The notes under the pieces: generated by a model
What the model was told of the DNA's origin: nothing
Databases searched by the model: none
What the model saw: the letters and a program-made list of their open reading frames with translations, nothing else
Shown here: in pieces, positions 11,246 to 22,513 of the stretch
How the letters are laid out: each line of letters starts with the position of its first letter
Position numbering within the stretch: position 1 is the first letter of the stretch
Made by a program: the position numbers and the translations under genes
Assembly (NCBI GenBank): GCA_002286855.1
Contig: NRSV01000023.1
Location: 124,001-188,000 of the forward strand
DNA length: 64,000 nucleotides
Origin: Bipolaris cookei
Lineage: Eukaryota > Ascomycota > Dothideomycetes > Pleosporales > Pleosporaceae
Direction: 5' to 3'

Positions 11246-11282
11246 TTTTGGTGTTGCTGGGGTGTTGCACGCGCGGGCACGG
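11246..11282 (-). repeat. Right terminal inverted repeat of Fot1/pogo element
   Basis: This is the inverted copy of 9463-9499 and is followed by TA at 11283-11284. Confidence 0.8.
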
Positions 11283-13497
11283 TATTAGGAAAGGCAAAGC
11301 GCACACATAAATTCGTTTGCATTCCAATCTATATAGCTCGGAAGACTGTTAGATAATCTAGACACCTGGCCCGCTGATGTTGTACGGTTCATTGAAAGAT
11401 CTGTTTGATATCACCGGGTCCTTGTTACGGGCTGACGATGACTTTGATCAGCCGTCGTACAGATCACCACAGGAGATGTTTCTCCGCACACCAGACGATT
11501 ATATGTACTAATTGGTAGACAAGCATTCAAAGTCTTTCAATAGTGCCATCTCAGCAAATCTATGTATAGTGAATCGCCCAACGTTCTTATTAACGAGGCA
11601 ACACCGTGGGAATTCAGCAGAAACTTTGTAACGACTACTTTTGGAATATATATTGGCCAGCCCTGCAGGCCTTAACTGCTACGCCCTCAAAGCTACCACG
11701 AATAAACTTGAAACAGCGCCATTGATAATCTCTAACACATATTTGAGTAGAATGTCTGAAAGTCAACGAACTATATATATTTAGTTATTTCGGACTTGCT
11801 GGATAGTCGTATTCTGCTGAGTGCTTTGGAGTCCGTCATGACGGTTGTCGCATTACACATTACCGAGAAGCAAGACCTCGATAATAACTTTTTGCTTTTC
11901 CCTGATAATTTTGTCCTTAGTAATATTTTAGTTCCGAAAAGGGAAAAAAACGGTCGGGAGGCCTACCCACCTCAGCTCTGCGGCCATAGCACCAGGACAG
12001 AGCCAACTCTTCCCGATAAGGACAGCCACACCAACAGCTGATCATGAGATGGACTAATCACTCTAGCACCACACCTCGGCTCCCTTGTCTAAATGAAGCA
12101 CCGTTAAACAAGGAAAGAGAAAAGGAAAGAACGAGACTACGGATGCTCAGGCGCGGGAGGTTTTTAGACATAAATTCGTTTAGCTAGGTCACGTTTGCTC
12201 CACAATACACATTGTAGCATACAGTGTTCATAGACCCTCACGGGAACCAGGCAGCACTTTAAATTGATTTATTATTATAATATTTTAGTTTTCTTGCAAG
12301 CAATCACGCACGCTGAATTATTAATAATGTTGTTTCACGGTTGGCTAGTTAGGGATACACGACAAAGAATGTGATTGCCTATTTTCCACGACCACAGTTT
12401 TCAGCGCTACAGCTAGCCAGTCCCAAAAGCGTAGTTCAAGCCATTGATAACACAAAGTGGTACAGGTACCTTTTGTAGGTCTTTTTCAATTCGATAAATT
12501 AGTCTCAAATCCCTGAGTACCCTCCTCCTATAATGTCCTTCATCTATCCACTACTTTATCGGCCTAAAAGCCCTCAGTTACTTAAAAGTACCTCAATACA
12601 AATATTTATATTTATCCAACATGCAAGCATCTCTCTATTTGTAAGTGTTCTCGCTCCATCTAGACAACCACCTAAACAGAGCCTATGGCACGTGACGATA
12701 GTAGTGTAGCTCAACTATGGGAGTTCCGAATATTGTGAATGTTTTCTACTATAGGAGCATCGCTTTGGCAAAAAAAGGTACCCGTCTGACATTGAGCACG
12801 CTAGATAGTAGCTTCATCCTTGTCAAGGTGCTAGCCGCTAGTCGAGCTGCTACCAAACTATGTCATGTGACGACGTTGTCGAACAATAGTTGTAAGAGCG
12901 AGACGAGCATGGGAGCGACAGGTCATAACCGTTGGTTTGAAAAATATGGTTTTCATAAGCTCATTGTTCATGTAGGGGTGGTCCAGGTTGATGGATTGGC
13001 TTGAGTGCCGTGGCTTGGATGTTTAACCTTCGAATATATGAAACACAACATTCAAATACCCGGCACATACGACCATCGGCGCAAGATCTTAGCGCTTCCC
13101 GTTCGCTCAGCGGTACTCAAGCTTGCGACCGGCGGATTAGTAGTTAGGTGGGTGACCACTAGCGAATCCCCGCTGTTGTATGTTTTTGATGTTTTTGTCT
13201 TGTACTTTTTGCATCGGAACAACTGCCGAAGGACCGATCACCATGACGTACTTGCAGCAACATCGTCTGTAACTTTTGTGTAACATCATACCATGATGAG
13301 TATTTTTTGTGTGTCCGCTGCTCCCGAGTCTTGATACGTCAGGTGGACCGAATAGCCAGGGCTAGACTAGGACAAAGATTGGCTGGTTGCGCTGTGATGA
13401 TGTCTTTGATAACAGGGTACGAACCTGGTATAAACTTGTGGGCGATTCCAGCTCAAGATCCCCTCATTCACATCTGAAATACACATACTCTGCAGCA
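11283..13497. other. AT-rich gene-free interval with a 14-bp direct repeat
   Basis: About 2.2 kb, partly AT-rich (notably 12240-12320 and 12590-12620). The 14-mer ACATAAATTCGTTT occurs at 11305-11318 and again at 12168-12181 in the same orientation. A frame of 95 codons at 12717-13004 has no protein-like features. I see no supported gene; the region may be decayed transposon sequence. Confidence 0.55.
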
Positions 13498-14274
13498 ATG
13501 TCTCTCAAATACAACAAGGTTCTTGTGATTGGCGCGACCTCGGGCATTGGGTGGGCGCTGGCGGAGCGGATTGTGCAAGATGGCAAACAGGCCATTATCG
13601 TGGGTCGGCGACAAGACAAGCTGGATGAGTTCAAGAAGCAGCACGGCAGCGACAAGGTCGACAGTTTTGTCCTGGACATTACGAAACTGGACGAGATTCC
13701 CAAGTTTGTCAAAGACGTAATAAGCAAGCACCCTGATCTCGATTGCGTGTTCCTCAACTCCGGTATCCAGCGCGGCTTCGACTTTTCCAAGCCCGAGACG
13801 GTTGATCTCGACGTGCTGGAAATGGAGTTCCGAACAAACTACATCTCTTACATGCATATTACCACGGCGTTTATACCGTTTTTGCAGAGACAGGACAAGG
13901 AAACGTCGCTCGTATACACGACGTCTGGATTAGCGCTCATGCCACTTCCACGTTGTCCAAATTACTGCGCTTCCAAGGCGGCGCTGCACCACATGATCCT
14001 CGTTCTGCGACACCAGTTGGCCAACGGGCTCGGAAACATCAAGGTGATTGAAATCTTTCCGCCAGCCGTGCAGACAGAACTGCACGACGCGAAGCATCAG
14101 CCGGACATCAAGGATGGAGGGAACATTGGCATCCCGTTGAGCGAGTTTACCGATGAGGCGTGGAAGGGACTGGTTGAGGGTAAGGAGCAGATTCCAGTGG
14201 GGTTCACAGTCAAGGCTTTTGACGCGTTTGAGAATAAGAGACAGGAGCTGTGGAAGCAAGTGTTCTTGTCGTAG
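13498..14274 (+). CDS. Short-chain dehydrogenase/reductase (SDR)
   Basis: A cytosolic NAD(P)-dependent oxidoreductase of the classical SDR fold, 258 aa and intronless. The start at 13498 puts the Rossmann strand at the N-terminus (KVLVIGATSGIG, residues 7-18), as usual. GRRQDKL lies at the end of beta-2, where an Arg often favours NADPH. LDIT and LNSGIQ follow; the latter replaces the usual NNAG. The catalytic Ser (YTTSGLA), Tyr and Lys (YCASK) are all present. The C-terminal region (PPAVQTEL) is typical. The closest general type is the DltE-like group; the substrate cannot be told. A longer upstream frame from 13387 exists but lacks homology-like sequence. Confidence 0.93.
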   Translation: MSLKYNKVLVIGATSGIGWALAERIVQDGKQAIIVGRRQDKLDEFKKQHGSDKVDSFVLDITKLDEIPKFVKDVISKHPDLDCVFLNSGIQRGFDFSKPETVDLDVLEMEFRTNYISYMHITTAFIPFLQRQDKETSLVYTTSGLALMPLPRCPNYCASKAALHHMILVLRHQLANGLGNIKVIEIFPPAVQTELHDAKHQPDIKDGGNIGIPLSEFTDEAWKGLVEGKEQIPVGFTVKAFDAFENKRQELWKQVFLS

Positions 14275-14798
14275 TTTGGGACTCGGTGGGCGACGGGCGC
14301 GGACGAGAGACGGGCGGGGGCTTGGCGGGATAGGAAGACAGCCTCAAGCCACAGTTGCATGAGACCCTGGACTTTGGTCTACACGCAGTCAATACTATGG
14401 CTGCGCGGAAGAGAAGCAATGACACGACAACTTCAATCAGTAGAAAGGCATGCACAGTTGTTCGTACGGATGTTGCTTCTATTGCGCCGCGTTTCGTCAT
14501 TGTCCGTAAACAAACATCGCGTCCCACTGTTGCCGCGTAGGCAGCACAAGTAAATTAAGCACAGCCCCAAATGCGGCGCAGACATTCCGAGTAGTGTGCC
14601 GCTAATGACCTGCAACACCCTATCCTCGTATTCAACTCCACTCTGAACTTTGGGCCACTCTTCTGTCACTCGACTTTGCATTCTCTCTCCGTAACCAACA
14701 AACTCACACTGCCTTGTTTATCGTGCCCCGACTGTGTAGGGGTCTTTTATCTCTTTGCGCATTCAAAGTGACACGGATTGCAACCAACAACTCTCAAC

Positions 14799-15629
14799 AT
14801 GGCGGACAGCTTCAAGAATGCCATGATCAACCGAGCGCTGGGCGACATCAAGAACGTGAGTCTGCGCCGACTCTGGCCCTGACGTTGATTCTTGTTAAAC
14901 AATGACAGAACCTCCAATTTCTCGTCGAATCCAACGTCCTCACAACTGCGCAACACGATGCGATTGCTGCCCAGCTGCCCGTCTCAGCCGAGAACAGCAC
15001 CCGCATGCTTCCCGCCGCCGTGCCGACTCAGCAACTTGCGCAGATGAACATCCAGAGCCAGCCCACGCCGCCACCAGAGAAGAAGGCGGCCAACATTGGC
15101 TACTACGCCGACGCGCCTGCCAACGCGCCGCCGCCCGCCTACCCCTCTGTTCCCGCCACTCCCGCAGGGCCCCCCGTGCTGTGCTACGCCTCGGCAATGT
15201 ACCAGTACAACGCCCAGGACGCTGGTGACCTGGCACTCATGCCCAACGACAAGATCGCCGTCACCGAGTACATGAACAACGAGTGGTGGAAGGGCCGCAA
15301 CGAGCGCACAGGCATGGACGGCATCTTCCCCGCCAGCTACGTGCGCAAGGAGGAAAAAAGCGTCATGCCTGCCTACACGCCTGCCGCTCCTGCTCCCTCC
15401 AACTACGGCAACATGCCCCTCGACGTTGCCTCTGGCGCCCAGGCCCCGCCCGCCGAGCCCAGCAAGGTCGAGACGCAGGGCAAGAAATTTGGCAAGAAGC
15501 TGGGTAACGCGGCTATCTTTGGTGCAGGTGCGACAATTGGAAGCAAAATTGTCAATGGCATCTTTTAATCGCTTACACTTCTTTACAGGTGCTACTATTG
15601 GTGGAAACATTGTGAACTCCATCTTTTAG
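14799..15629 (+). CDS. SH3-domain adaptor, LSB1/PIN3-like, with duplicated 3' terminal exon
   Basis: An actin-patch/endocytosis adaptor resembling yeast Lsb1/Pin3, which bind Las17/WASP. Exon 1 is 14799-14855, followed by intron 14856-14908. Unspliced reading of the next exon ends at TAA 15566-15568 (238 aa). The SH3 domain covers about residues 112-165 (ALYDY-like AMYQYNAQDAGDL, EWWKGR, GIFPASYV). A PPAY motif at 94-97 could bind a Rsp5-type ubiquitin ligase. A donor at 15528 and an acceptor ending at 15588 define a 61-bp optional intron. Splicing it swaps the last codons for a near-copy ending at TAG 15627-15629, again giving exactly 238 aa. The two ends read ATIGSKIVNGIF and ATIGGNIVNSIF. 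Confidence 0.92.
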
Positions 15630-16129
15630 TCTGGAAAGATAGGGTCTTGTGGTGTTTTGGGACAGGGTGAGGGGGTAATGTATGCCGGGTTTTGAAAAGA
15701 GAGTTATCCGTGTCCAGACGCTGGCTTCTTCTCTGGGGCGTTTGACGGCGTTTGTTATCATGACATGTGTTTTTTTCTTACATTGTCTGGTATCTCCTTG
15801 ATTATATCGGGTGCGATAAAAAATGCTGATTTGAGCTATGTAGAGGGACTAGAATGAGATTACTTCTTGATGAGCCTATTCGCATGGCGTGATATTTGGA
15901 CTTGAAATATACTTTAATTCCATCCTTGGTCAAAATCTCCAGGCTGACGCTTGCTGTAGAAGCAGCCACAGCAAAAGTACTTCACATCCAGTGAGTCTCC
16001 ATCTCCCCAAATCATGGTTACCATATCAATTAAACAATAAAGCCTATCATCAATAAACATATATACACCCAATCGTTTCATTCAAAAAACCCCATCCACC
16101 ACCCCTTTAATACCCTCACCTCTCACCCC

Positions 16130-17415
16130 TCAAACATAAATATAACACATAGGCCCCTCGGTCGTACTCATCAATTCCTGCATCTTCGCCGGCGGACTCG
16201 CCGCATAACCCAAATCAATCACCGTTTCAAGCGTCGTATTCGCACTTGGCGGCAAATCCCTAAACGTGCCGGTTCCCGAAATACCACTCGCACCGAACCT
16301 TGTCTTGCGATCCAGCTGCTGCCAAATCCACCACACGCGATCAATCTGCGCGTGGTGCAGATAGAACAGCGGGTCACCGGGTGACACGAAGAAATCACGG
16401 CCAGGGTCGCCGCCCATGCTGTAGTGGCCACCGCCGTGGACACCGAGGTCCGGTGTACCCGGCCATCCCTGCATGGTCATTTGGAAGTTCCAGATGTCAT
16501 TGTTTTGGAGTATGAGGCTTGCGATGGATGTTGCGTTTGCCCATTTTTTGTTGCAGTAGTCGGTGAGGTCGCGTTTGAGGCAGCGGGGGTTGTAGGAGCG
16601 GCCGTCGCCGTTGGAAATTGTGGTGCCGTTTGCGAGGTCGAGGTTTGCGGGGCCGAGATTGACTTCTGCAACGATTGTAAGTTGCGTGTTGTAAGGGTAG
16701 TTTTTCGGGGGTAAAGAGACTACTTACTCATGTTTTTAAAGGGTCCGCTCTTGATGCAGCCGCCGCCTGTACCCGGGGGAAGACGAATCTCGGGTGGTCC
16801 AGTGCCGGCGATGACGACTTCGCCTTGGTTGGGGATGAACTCGCCGTTGCCGGACATGGAGTACTCTGAGCCGTCGAGCATGGCGGACTTTTCCAGGCCG
16901 CTCTGGGCGGTCAGGGCCCAGTTCCAGTAGGGCTGGTAGCCCTTGTAGCCGCATTCATTGCGGAGTGCTTGCTCGTACTGCCAGGTGAAGTAGCGGTGCC
17001 AGGCGAGAAAGGTGCCTGTGTAGTGGATGTAAAGAGTCTGGTCAATGTGGTTTGCGACAAAGTCATCGAATCGGGATCTGGCTCCTGCTGCGAACGAAGC
17101 GGGTGTCTTGCCAGTCTTTGCCTGCAGACACAGGACTGCATCTGTGTAGGCTTTGCGTTCCTTCTTGGACAAATCGTTCCATTCGCGGCGAATGGCAACG
17201 TTGTTAGCATTGCAAGTACCCCGCTTGGCCGAGTTGCCTTCTAGCGCAGCCCTAACCTGCTCTTCTGCGAAAGAAGCAAGCTGATCGATTTGCTGGCTGG
17301 CGACTGCAGGATCACTCGAGGCTTCAGTAGGTAGTGAGGGGTCACTCTGTGGCGCTGGTAGTGCGTTTGACAACGTTCCAGCAGTAAGGAGGAGCGCTGG
17401 AAAGTTGAAACGCAT
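16130..17415 (-). CDS. Secreted tyrosinase (type-3 copper monooxygenase)
   Basis: Oxidises phenols to quinones, typically for pigment or phenolic turnover. Two exons, 17415-16728 and 16665-16130, with intron 16666-16727, give 407 aa. A signal peptide (MRFNFPALLLTAGTLSNA) is followed by a Ser/Pro-rich segment. The CuA histidines lie in NHIDQTLYIHYTGTFLAWHRY; CuB is GVHGGGHYSMGGD followed by LFYLHHAQIDRVWW. NPRCLKRDLTDY is typical of the family. The protein ends soon after the catalytic domain (CYIYV), so it lacks the long C-terminal lid domain of classic latent tyrosinases. This fits the short secreted ascomycete group. The substrate is unknown. Confidence 0.94.
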
Positions 17416-20002
17416 CTTGTCCTACAGCTCGTGGGGAATTAGGCTTAGGCAAAGAAAGACGAGGGGTAAAAAAGCAAAGCGATGGAAAGTGGTGCCACCA
17501 GAAAAGAAGCAGACGTGTTTGTAAAGATATATAGCTAAAAGAAAGCAGTGTCTCTATCAAGGGTTACTCTAGTAATTTGGGCGTCCAATGCTTAAGTGCC
17601 GGGATTGGTGGCGACAGATACCGAAAGCCACATTAACCATACTACAATTGTATACTCGACCGCGGCTAGACAGCGGCGTAGGACAACTTCAAAGGCCGTC
17701 GGGGCTTATGTCGAGGCCACGGGGCAGTGTAAACCAATGACAGACAAGTCCCTGGAGCATAATCTTTCCTCTAGTTCAGGCAGGATAGCCTTAATGGTAT
17801 GTATTTTAGGAAGCCAGGATCTTACATCTAAGATTAAGTCAATGGGCTGTCCTTACAAGAGCCTATCCACCGTGAACTGTAACATACTCCCAGACCTGTA
17901 GTTGGGGAAACAAGTGGCTGTTGAGATCGGATTGAAACTCCCGAGGTTCTGGACGAGCATTACTAGGCCTGCCGTTGTGCCATGGCGATTCAGCTGAAGC
18001 CGGCGGCCCCATCACCCCATTGCCCCCCATGATCGCTTAGATAGATGGACGCGGGATCTATCAGTCGTGCCATCGTTCCCGCTGAACACATGTGTTTGCA
18101 CGAGTAATGGGTAGGAAATCGATATGCTGCACTGCCGTCTTGACAGCAGACTACAGACTTCTTCAACTCAGCCACGCCTGCATTTACGCATCTCGGAAAT
18201 ATGGCCCATGTCCCTGCCTCGCTGCTGCAAGCTTCCACGTGAAGCTGCAATCCTTTCAACGGCATCGCCGGGAGACTTGCCAATCTTCCTGTACCTGCTG
18301 GATCCAAAACAGACTTTGGTCTTTTTGCCTGCTCTTACATTTCGTACGGTCCAGAAAAGAGTCTTTACAAGAATACAGATCCTTCGAGGTTTTGATTGAC
18401 CAGTTTGGGCCTGGTGTCGACGGACTCCAATGCATGGCGCATAGTAAAAAGGAAGCCATGTCCGCTGGTTGTTATTAGTGGCGCCTGGTTAAACCCTGCC
18501 AAGTGCCACGTCCCGTACTGCCGGCTCCCCGTCCTGCATCCTTCCCCTCTCGCACAGACGTTTTATAGCTCAAGCAAGACATCTTGTCCTTCTGGATAAT
18601 CTTGATTTGCATTCATGCCCAAGGCCAGAGCTCTTCTATTGGCTATCGTGCATTGGTCAAGCCTTGTTGAAACCCGCCTGCCGCCTTCGCACGAGATATT
18701 CAGGCCAACCACCACGACATTAACCGGCACCATGACAGCTGGAAACTTCATTACCCTCCGAGGACGCCTTCTTCCCCTCTCTCCTGTCCCGCGAGATGCT
18801 CACTTTTCTTTCGACATGCTGTTACGACAGGTATCAAGCATATACGCCAACAGATTTAACGTCTAATTGCCGGTATACACATGTATGTAAACAAATGCTT
18901 ACTGGGGTTACATGCAGTATGCGGGGTACAAAATGCCGTCCTGTAAGCCGCAGCATGTCTTCGATCTTGCTTCACATCTAGGCTGGGTACTCTCGCCGAA
19001 TATTGACCGTGTCAATGCCGCAAGGTGATCAAGGATCTCTCCTGGAGGATTCTCGTGCCTAGTTTCGAATACATGCATTGCCGAGTCCGAACTGCGGCCC
19101 ATCACACTTCCCCTCACGTAATCTCGCTGTTTATCGAGCGACTGATTGCCAGTCCCGCGGCGGATTCGGGCTTGACCGGCAGCGGTGACATCCCGTATGG
19201 CCTCACCACCCACGTGGAGAGTGGCACAGTAAACCGTAGAATGTAAATCTGTTCCAGGAACATGTCGCCCCCTCCATCTCAAACTATTGTGCGGGGCAAG
19301 ACAACCAGATCGTGAACGCTTTCTTCTCTTCTTGCTACAATCCTGAACAGCATCTCTGCAGTTCATATGATTAGTACTGGCATCCTTCCTTGACATCGTG
19401 GCCATACCGTTGCAAGTGCCGATCCTTTCTGGCAGCTTGTTGATCGCGACCTTTACCGCACTAGGACATCGCTACGAGAATCGATTTACCAGCTGCTTGC
19501 ATGGACCCTGGGGGTTGATGTCGTGCATACATAGCATATACCTGATCAAACGCATCTGGATGCTCCGCCGAGCATCCGTCTCAGGCAGGCTATGCTGGAT
19601 GAACACCTTCTTGTCTGCAGGGCTAACCCAAATACCTTCAAGTCCGTTCCCAATTACCTGTAAGTGGCAGTTACGATAAATGGCGACTGATTTCCTATTA
19701 GCTGGGGCTAGGTACACCTACCGCATCAAAGCAGGCTATTACTGACAAAACGGTACCTGTTCCCTCGACCTCCGCGTGGCGGTTTTAAGGTTCTGCGAGC
19801 CCAGTCTCAGAAGACAGTTCATCCTATAGTCTTGCGCCCCTGATCGATGGTCTTGTCGGTTTCGGTTGGCTGCCTTCGCTTGTTAGCATGACGGCTTGGG
19901 AGTTCCTCTAATAGTTAAGAACATGGCATGCGCCTGGGTGTGAGCTCTCACAAGTTTCCCAATCCAGCACACATTTCTTTGACCATAATTCAACGCGCCG
20001 AC
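17416..20002. other. Gene-free interval, tyrosinase to receptor
   Basis: About 2.6 kb. Short open frames exist on both strands (up to 165 codons at 18908-19405), but their translations lack domains, hydrophobic structure or believable splice pairs. I see no supported gene. It includes the tyrosinase promoter (TATATA near 17528) and the promoter of the receptor downstream. Confidence 0.55.
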
Positions 20003-21533
20003 ATGGCGGCGGTACGGCCAGATGAGAATCAAGGGCCTACTATTCTAGGGGCCACTTTGTCGGTTGCCATCCTGGCAGTGATGACCACGATAGCGAGACT
20101 ATACGTTCGCATTCGGATGATCCGCAATGTGGGGTGGGATGTGAGTGTTCTCAACAACACTGTGGATCGAAAATTGCTGATGTTTCCGCCCTTTTAGGAC
20201 TACACTATGATTCTATCAATGGTCTTGGTATGTTTGTCCACACGCCTTTTTCGTATAATCGCTCATGGATGAAAAGTGTATTGCAGGTCAATGCGTAATC
20301 ATACCGCAGGTCCATTATGGCGCAGGTCGACATATCGAATACATTGACCCCAAAGACTTTTCACAAGCAATGAAATTGAATTTCATATCGCAACCGATAT
20401 ATCTCTTCGCCATCTGTTTTGTCAAGATCTCTGTGGGCTTCTTCCTCTTGAGAATTGCAGTCAGGCCCTTTTTCCGGCATCTCATCATGGGAATCATGAG
20501 TGAGTTGACATAGCATATCCCTAAGCACTACGTACAAACCTTTACTAACCTACACTAGTATTCATGGGCGTCTACACATTCGGTTGCGTTCTAACCGTCT
20601 TCTTACAATGTTCCGACATCCGTATGATGTGGGATCTAACAGTAAAAGGCACATGCTGGACCGTAACGCAAATCAAGATCCTCGGATACCTCAACACCGT
20701 CCTCAACATGATTACCGATCTCGCCTTCTCCATCGGCATACCCGTAAGTCGTTCTCCAAACCAACCCCCAACACACAACAACAAACTCTCTAACACCGTA
20801 CTCCCCCACACAGATCCCGATGCTCTGGGGCGTCCAAATGAACCGCCGGCACAAAGCCTCCCTAATCTGCATCCTGGGACTCGGCCTCTTCGCCACCGCC
20901 GCCTCAATGATCAAGCTCTCCTACATCGGCAATTACGGGCGCGCCGGCGATCTAATGTGGGACTCGCGCAACCTCACCATCTGGACGGTCCAAGAATGCA
21001 ACGTCGGTATGGTCGCCGGCAACCTCCCTTGCCTCAAACCGCTCTTTCGCTCCATCCTCGTATCCACCTACGGCAAGGGCTCCCGCAAAACGACGCAGCC
21101 AAAGTACTTTTCAGACGCATATGCGGCGGGTACAAAGGAGCGCTCCACGAACAAAAGCTACGGACCCCTTGGCTCACCTAAGGTTTCTGATCGCTGCTTC
21201 TTCGATAGCACGACCGGTGCGCCGCACGCACACGTTGCAATGGGCAAGTCGTACATGCTTACTACCATCGATGCCACGCATGCGCACCAAACAACCAAAG
21301 ACACACCGTCCGTCAATTCCTCAGGCAGAAGCTCGCCGGCTGCTGTTGGTAGCGCTGGCGATGCACGAAGTAGCACGGAGAGCTTTGCACGGCTGCATCA
21401 TCATCCTCATGGCCGCGGCGTGCATGAGTTGGGCAATATTACGGTGACGACAGAGGTCGATGTGAGTGAATCTGTGCATTCGCCGTTTCAGGACTCGCGG
21501 CTTGGGCAGTTTAAGGCGAAGGATATGGTGTGA
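20003..21533 (+). CDS. PTH11-like integral membrane protein (rhodopsin domain)
   Basis: Fungal-specific seven-transmembrane protein. Five exons close in frame: 20003-20140, 20198-20231, 20287-20499, 20559-20743 and 20814-21533, giving 429 aa. Exon 2 is only 34 bp. I chose donor 20232 (GTTTGT) because it restores the conserved run CVIIPQVHYGAGRHI. The hydrophobic helices include ATLSVAILAVMTTIARLYV, IYLFAICFVKISVGFFLL, VFMGVYTFGCVLTVFL and ASLICILGLGLFATAASM. The tail after TM7 (from about residue 290) is Ser/Thr/His-rich with no domain. Unlike the receptor at 3.8-5.5 kb it has no signal peptide or CFEM. The ligand and any G-protein coupling are unknown. Confidence 0.87.
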
Positions 21534-22513
21534 GGTTTGTCCAAGAAACAGCTAGTTTTTACTTACGAGGAGAGAGTTTGTGTGTGTGTATGTGGGTTAT
21601 TGGTTCATGATTACGCTTAATGGTTTTTTGATATGTATATATCACTGACGAGAAAAAAAAGGTTTTTCGTCACGTGTGCTTTTCGGATAGTTTTTTTTTG
21701 GTTCTATACCTTTTTGATTATTTGATTTTTTTTCGTATTACGCCTAGTATATATTCGCTATCGTATCCGCTATTATGTGGCTGGGAGCCCTATTCTCTTT
21801 TGCTTCTTTCGTTATCGAGATGGTGGCGCGCGATGCAGTGTACCGCGCATCTACTGGGCGTCAGGGGGTGATCGAAGCGCAGGGGCACGTTCATGGGTAC
21901 ACACGCGTAGAAAAGTGGTGATTGTAAAAGAATAGTTGAATATATGAAAAGGAAATATCTGCAGTACCGACTCAACGAGTCGCAAAACATTGGTATCTGA
22001 CAAAGGAAATTTTCACAGCGCTGTTGAGCTGCTGGTTGGGGGGTATATAGTCTATGGGATCTTCATCGCGGTGGTCTCATGTACACGTCTGTTGAACCTG
22101 CCAACAACGACGTGTGCTAAATCTATCGCTCTCTCTCTCTCTTGGCCCGCTGGGTCCCCGACCATTCCAGTCTTTCCTTCTGCTGCGGCTGGTGTGGCCG
22201 GCAACGAGCTTTGTGACACGGAAGGGGGTTGGGGGGGTTGGGGTGGTTTGTCTTTATCTTCTCTTTTTTTCTTGCTCCTTTGGGTGAAACTGGCTTACAA
22301 GTGTCGCAACTAGAGTCCAAGTGTTCTGTCTAATAGGTCCCGAGTAATCCTTTAAGTTGGGTACTCGGGAGGTGGCGCAGTGGCGCCGGCGCTACGTCAT
22401 TCGGCTTGATGCAGCTGAGACGAAGCGGATGTGCGTTTGTGGCTTTCACGGAGAAAGTCAGGTGGTTAAAAAAAGCTCACGGAAATTAGCGCGAGCAAAC
22501 TGGGATGGCACCC
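21534..22513. other. Convergent 3' intergenic region
   Basis: It lies between two convergent genes. It holds T-rich tracts just after the receptor stop (21650-21740) and a CT microsatellite near 22128-22143. No gene seen. Confidence 0.6.

Larger units (their letters stand above)
9463..11282 (+). mobile_element. Fot1/pogo-type DNA transposon, internally deleted copy
   Basis: The element is about 1.82 kb. Its ends are imperfect inverted repeats of roughly 36 bp beginning YCGTGCCCGCGCG, and both ends abut TA (9461-9462 and 11283-11284), the target expected for pogo elements. It encodes a DDE_1-type transposase on the plus strand. Open reading begins almost directly after the left repeat and starts deep inside the protein, so the 5' part of the coding region, for the DNA-binding domains, has been lost. 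Most mismatches between the two ends are transitions. Confidence 0.85.

Noticed and set aside
12717..13004. 95-codon frame in the repeat island
   Set aside because: No domain, membrane pattern or splice partner; composition like noncoding sequence.
18908..19405. 165-codon minus-strand frame
   Set aside because: Arg/Cys/Met-scattered translation without domains; likely chance in GC-balanced DNA.
22363..22440. tRNA-like A-box (GGTGGCGCAGTGGCGC)
   Set aside because: No matching B-box or acceptor-stem pairing within tRNA distance.
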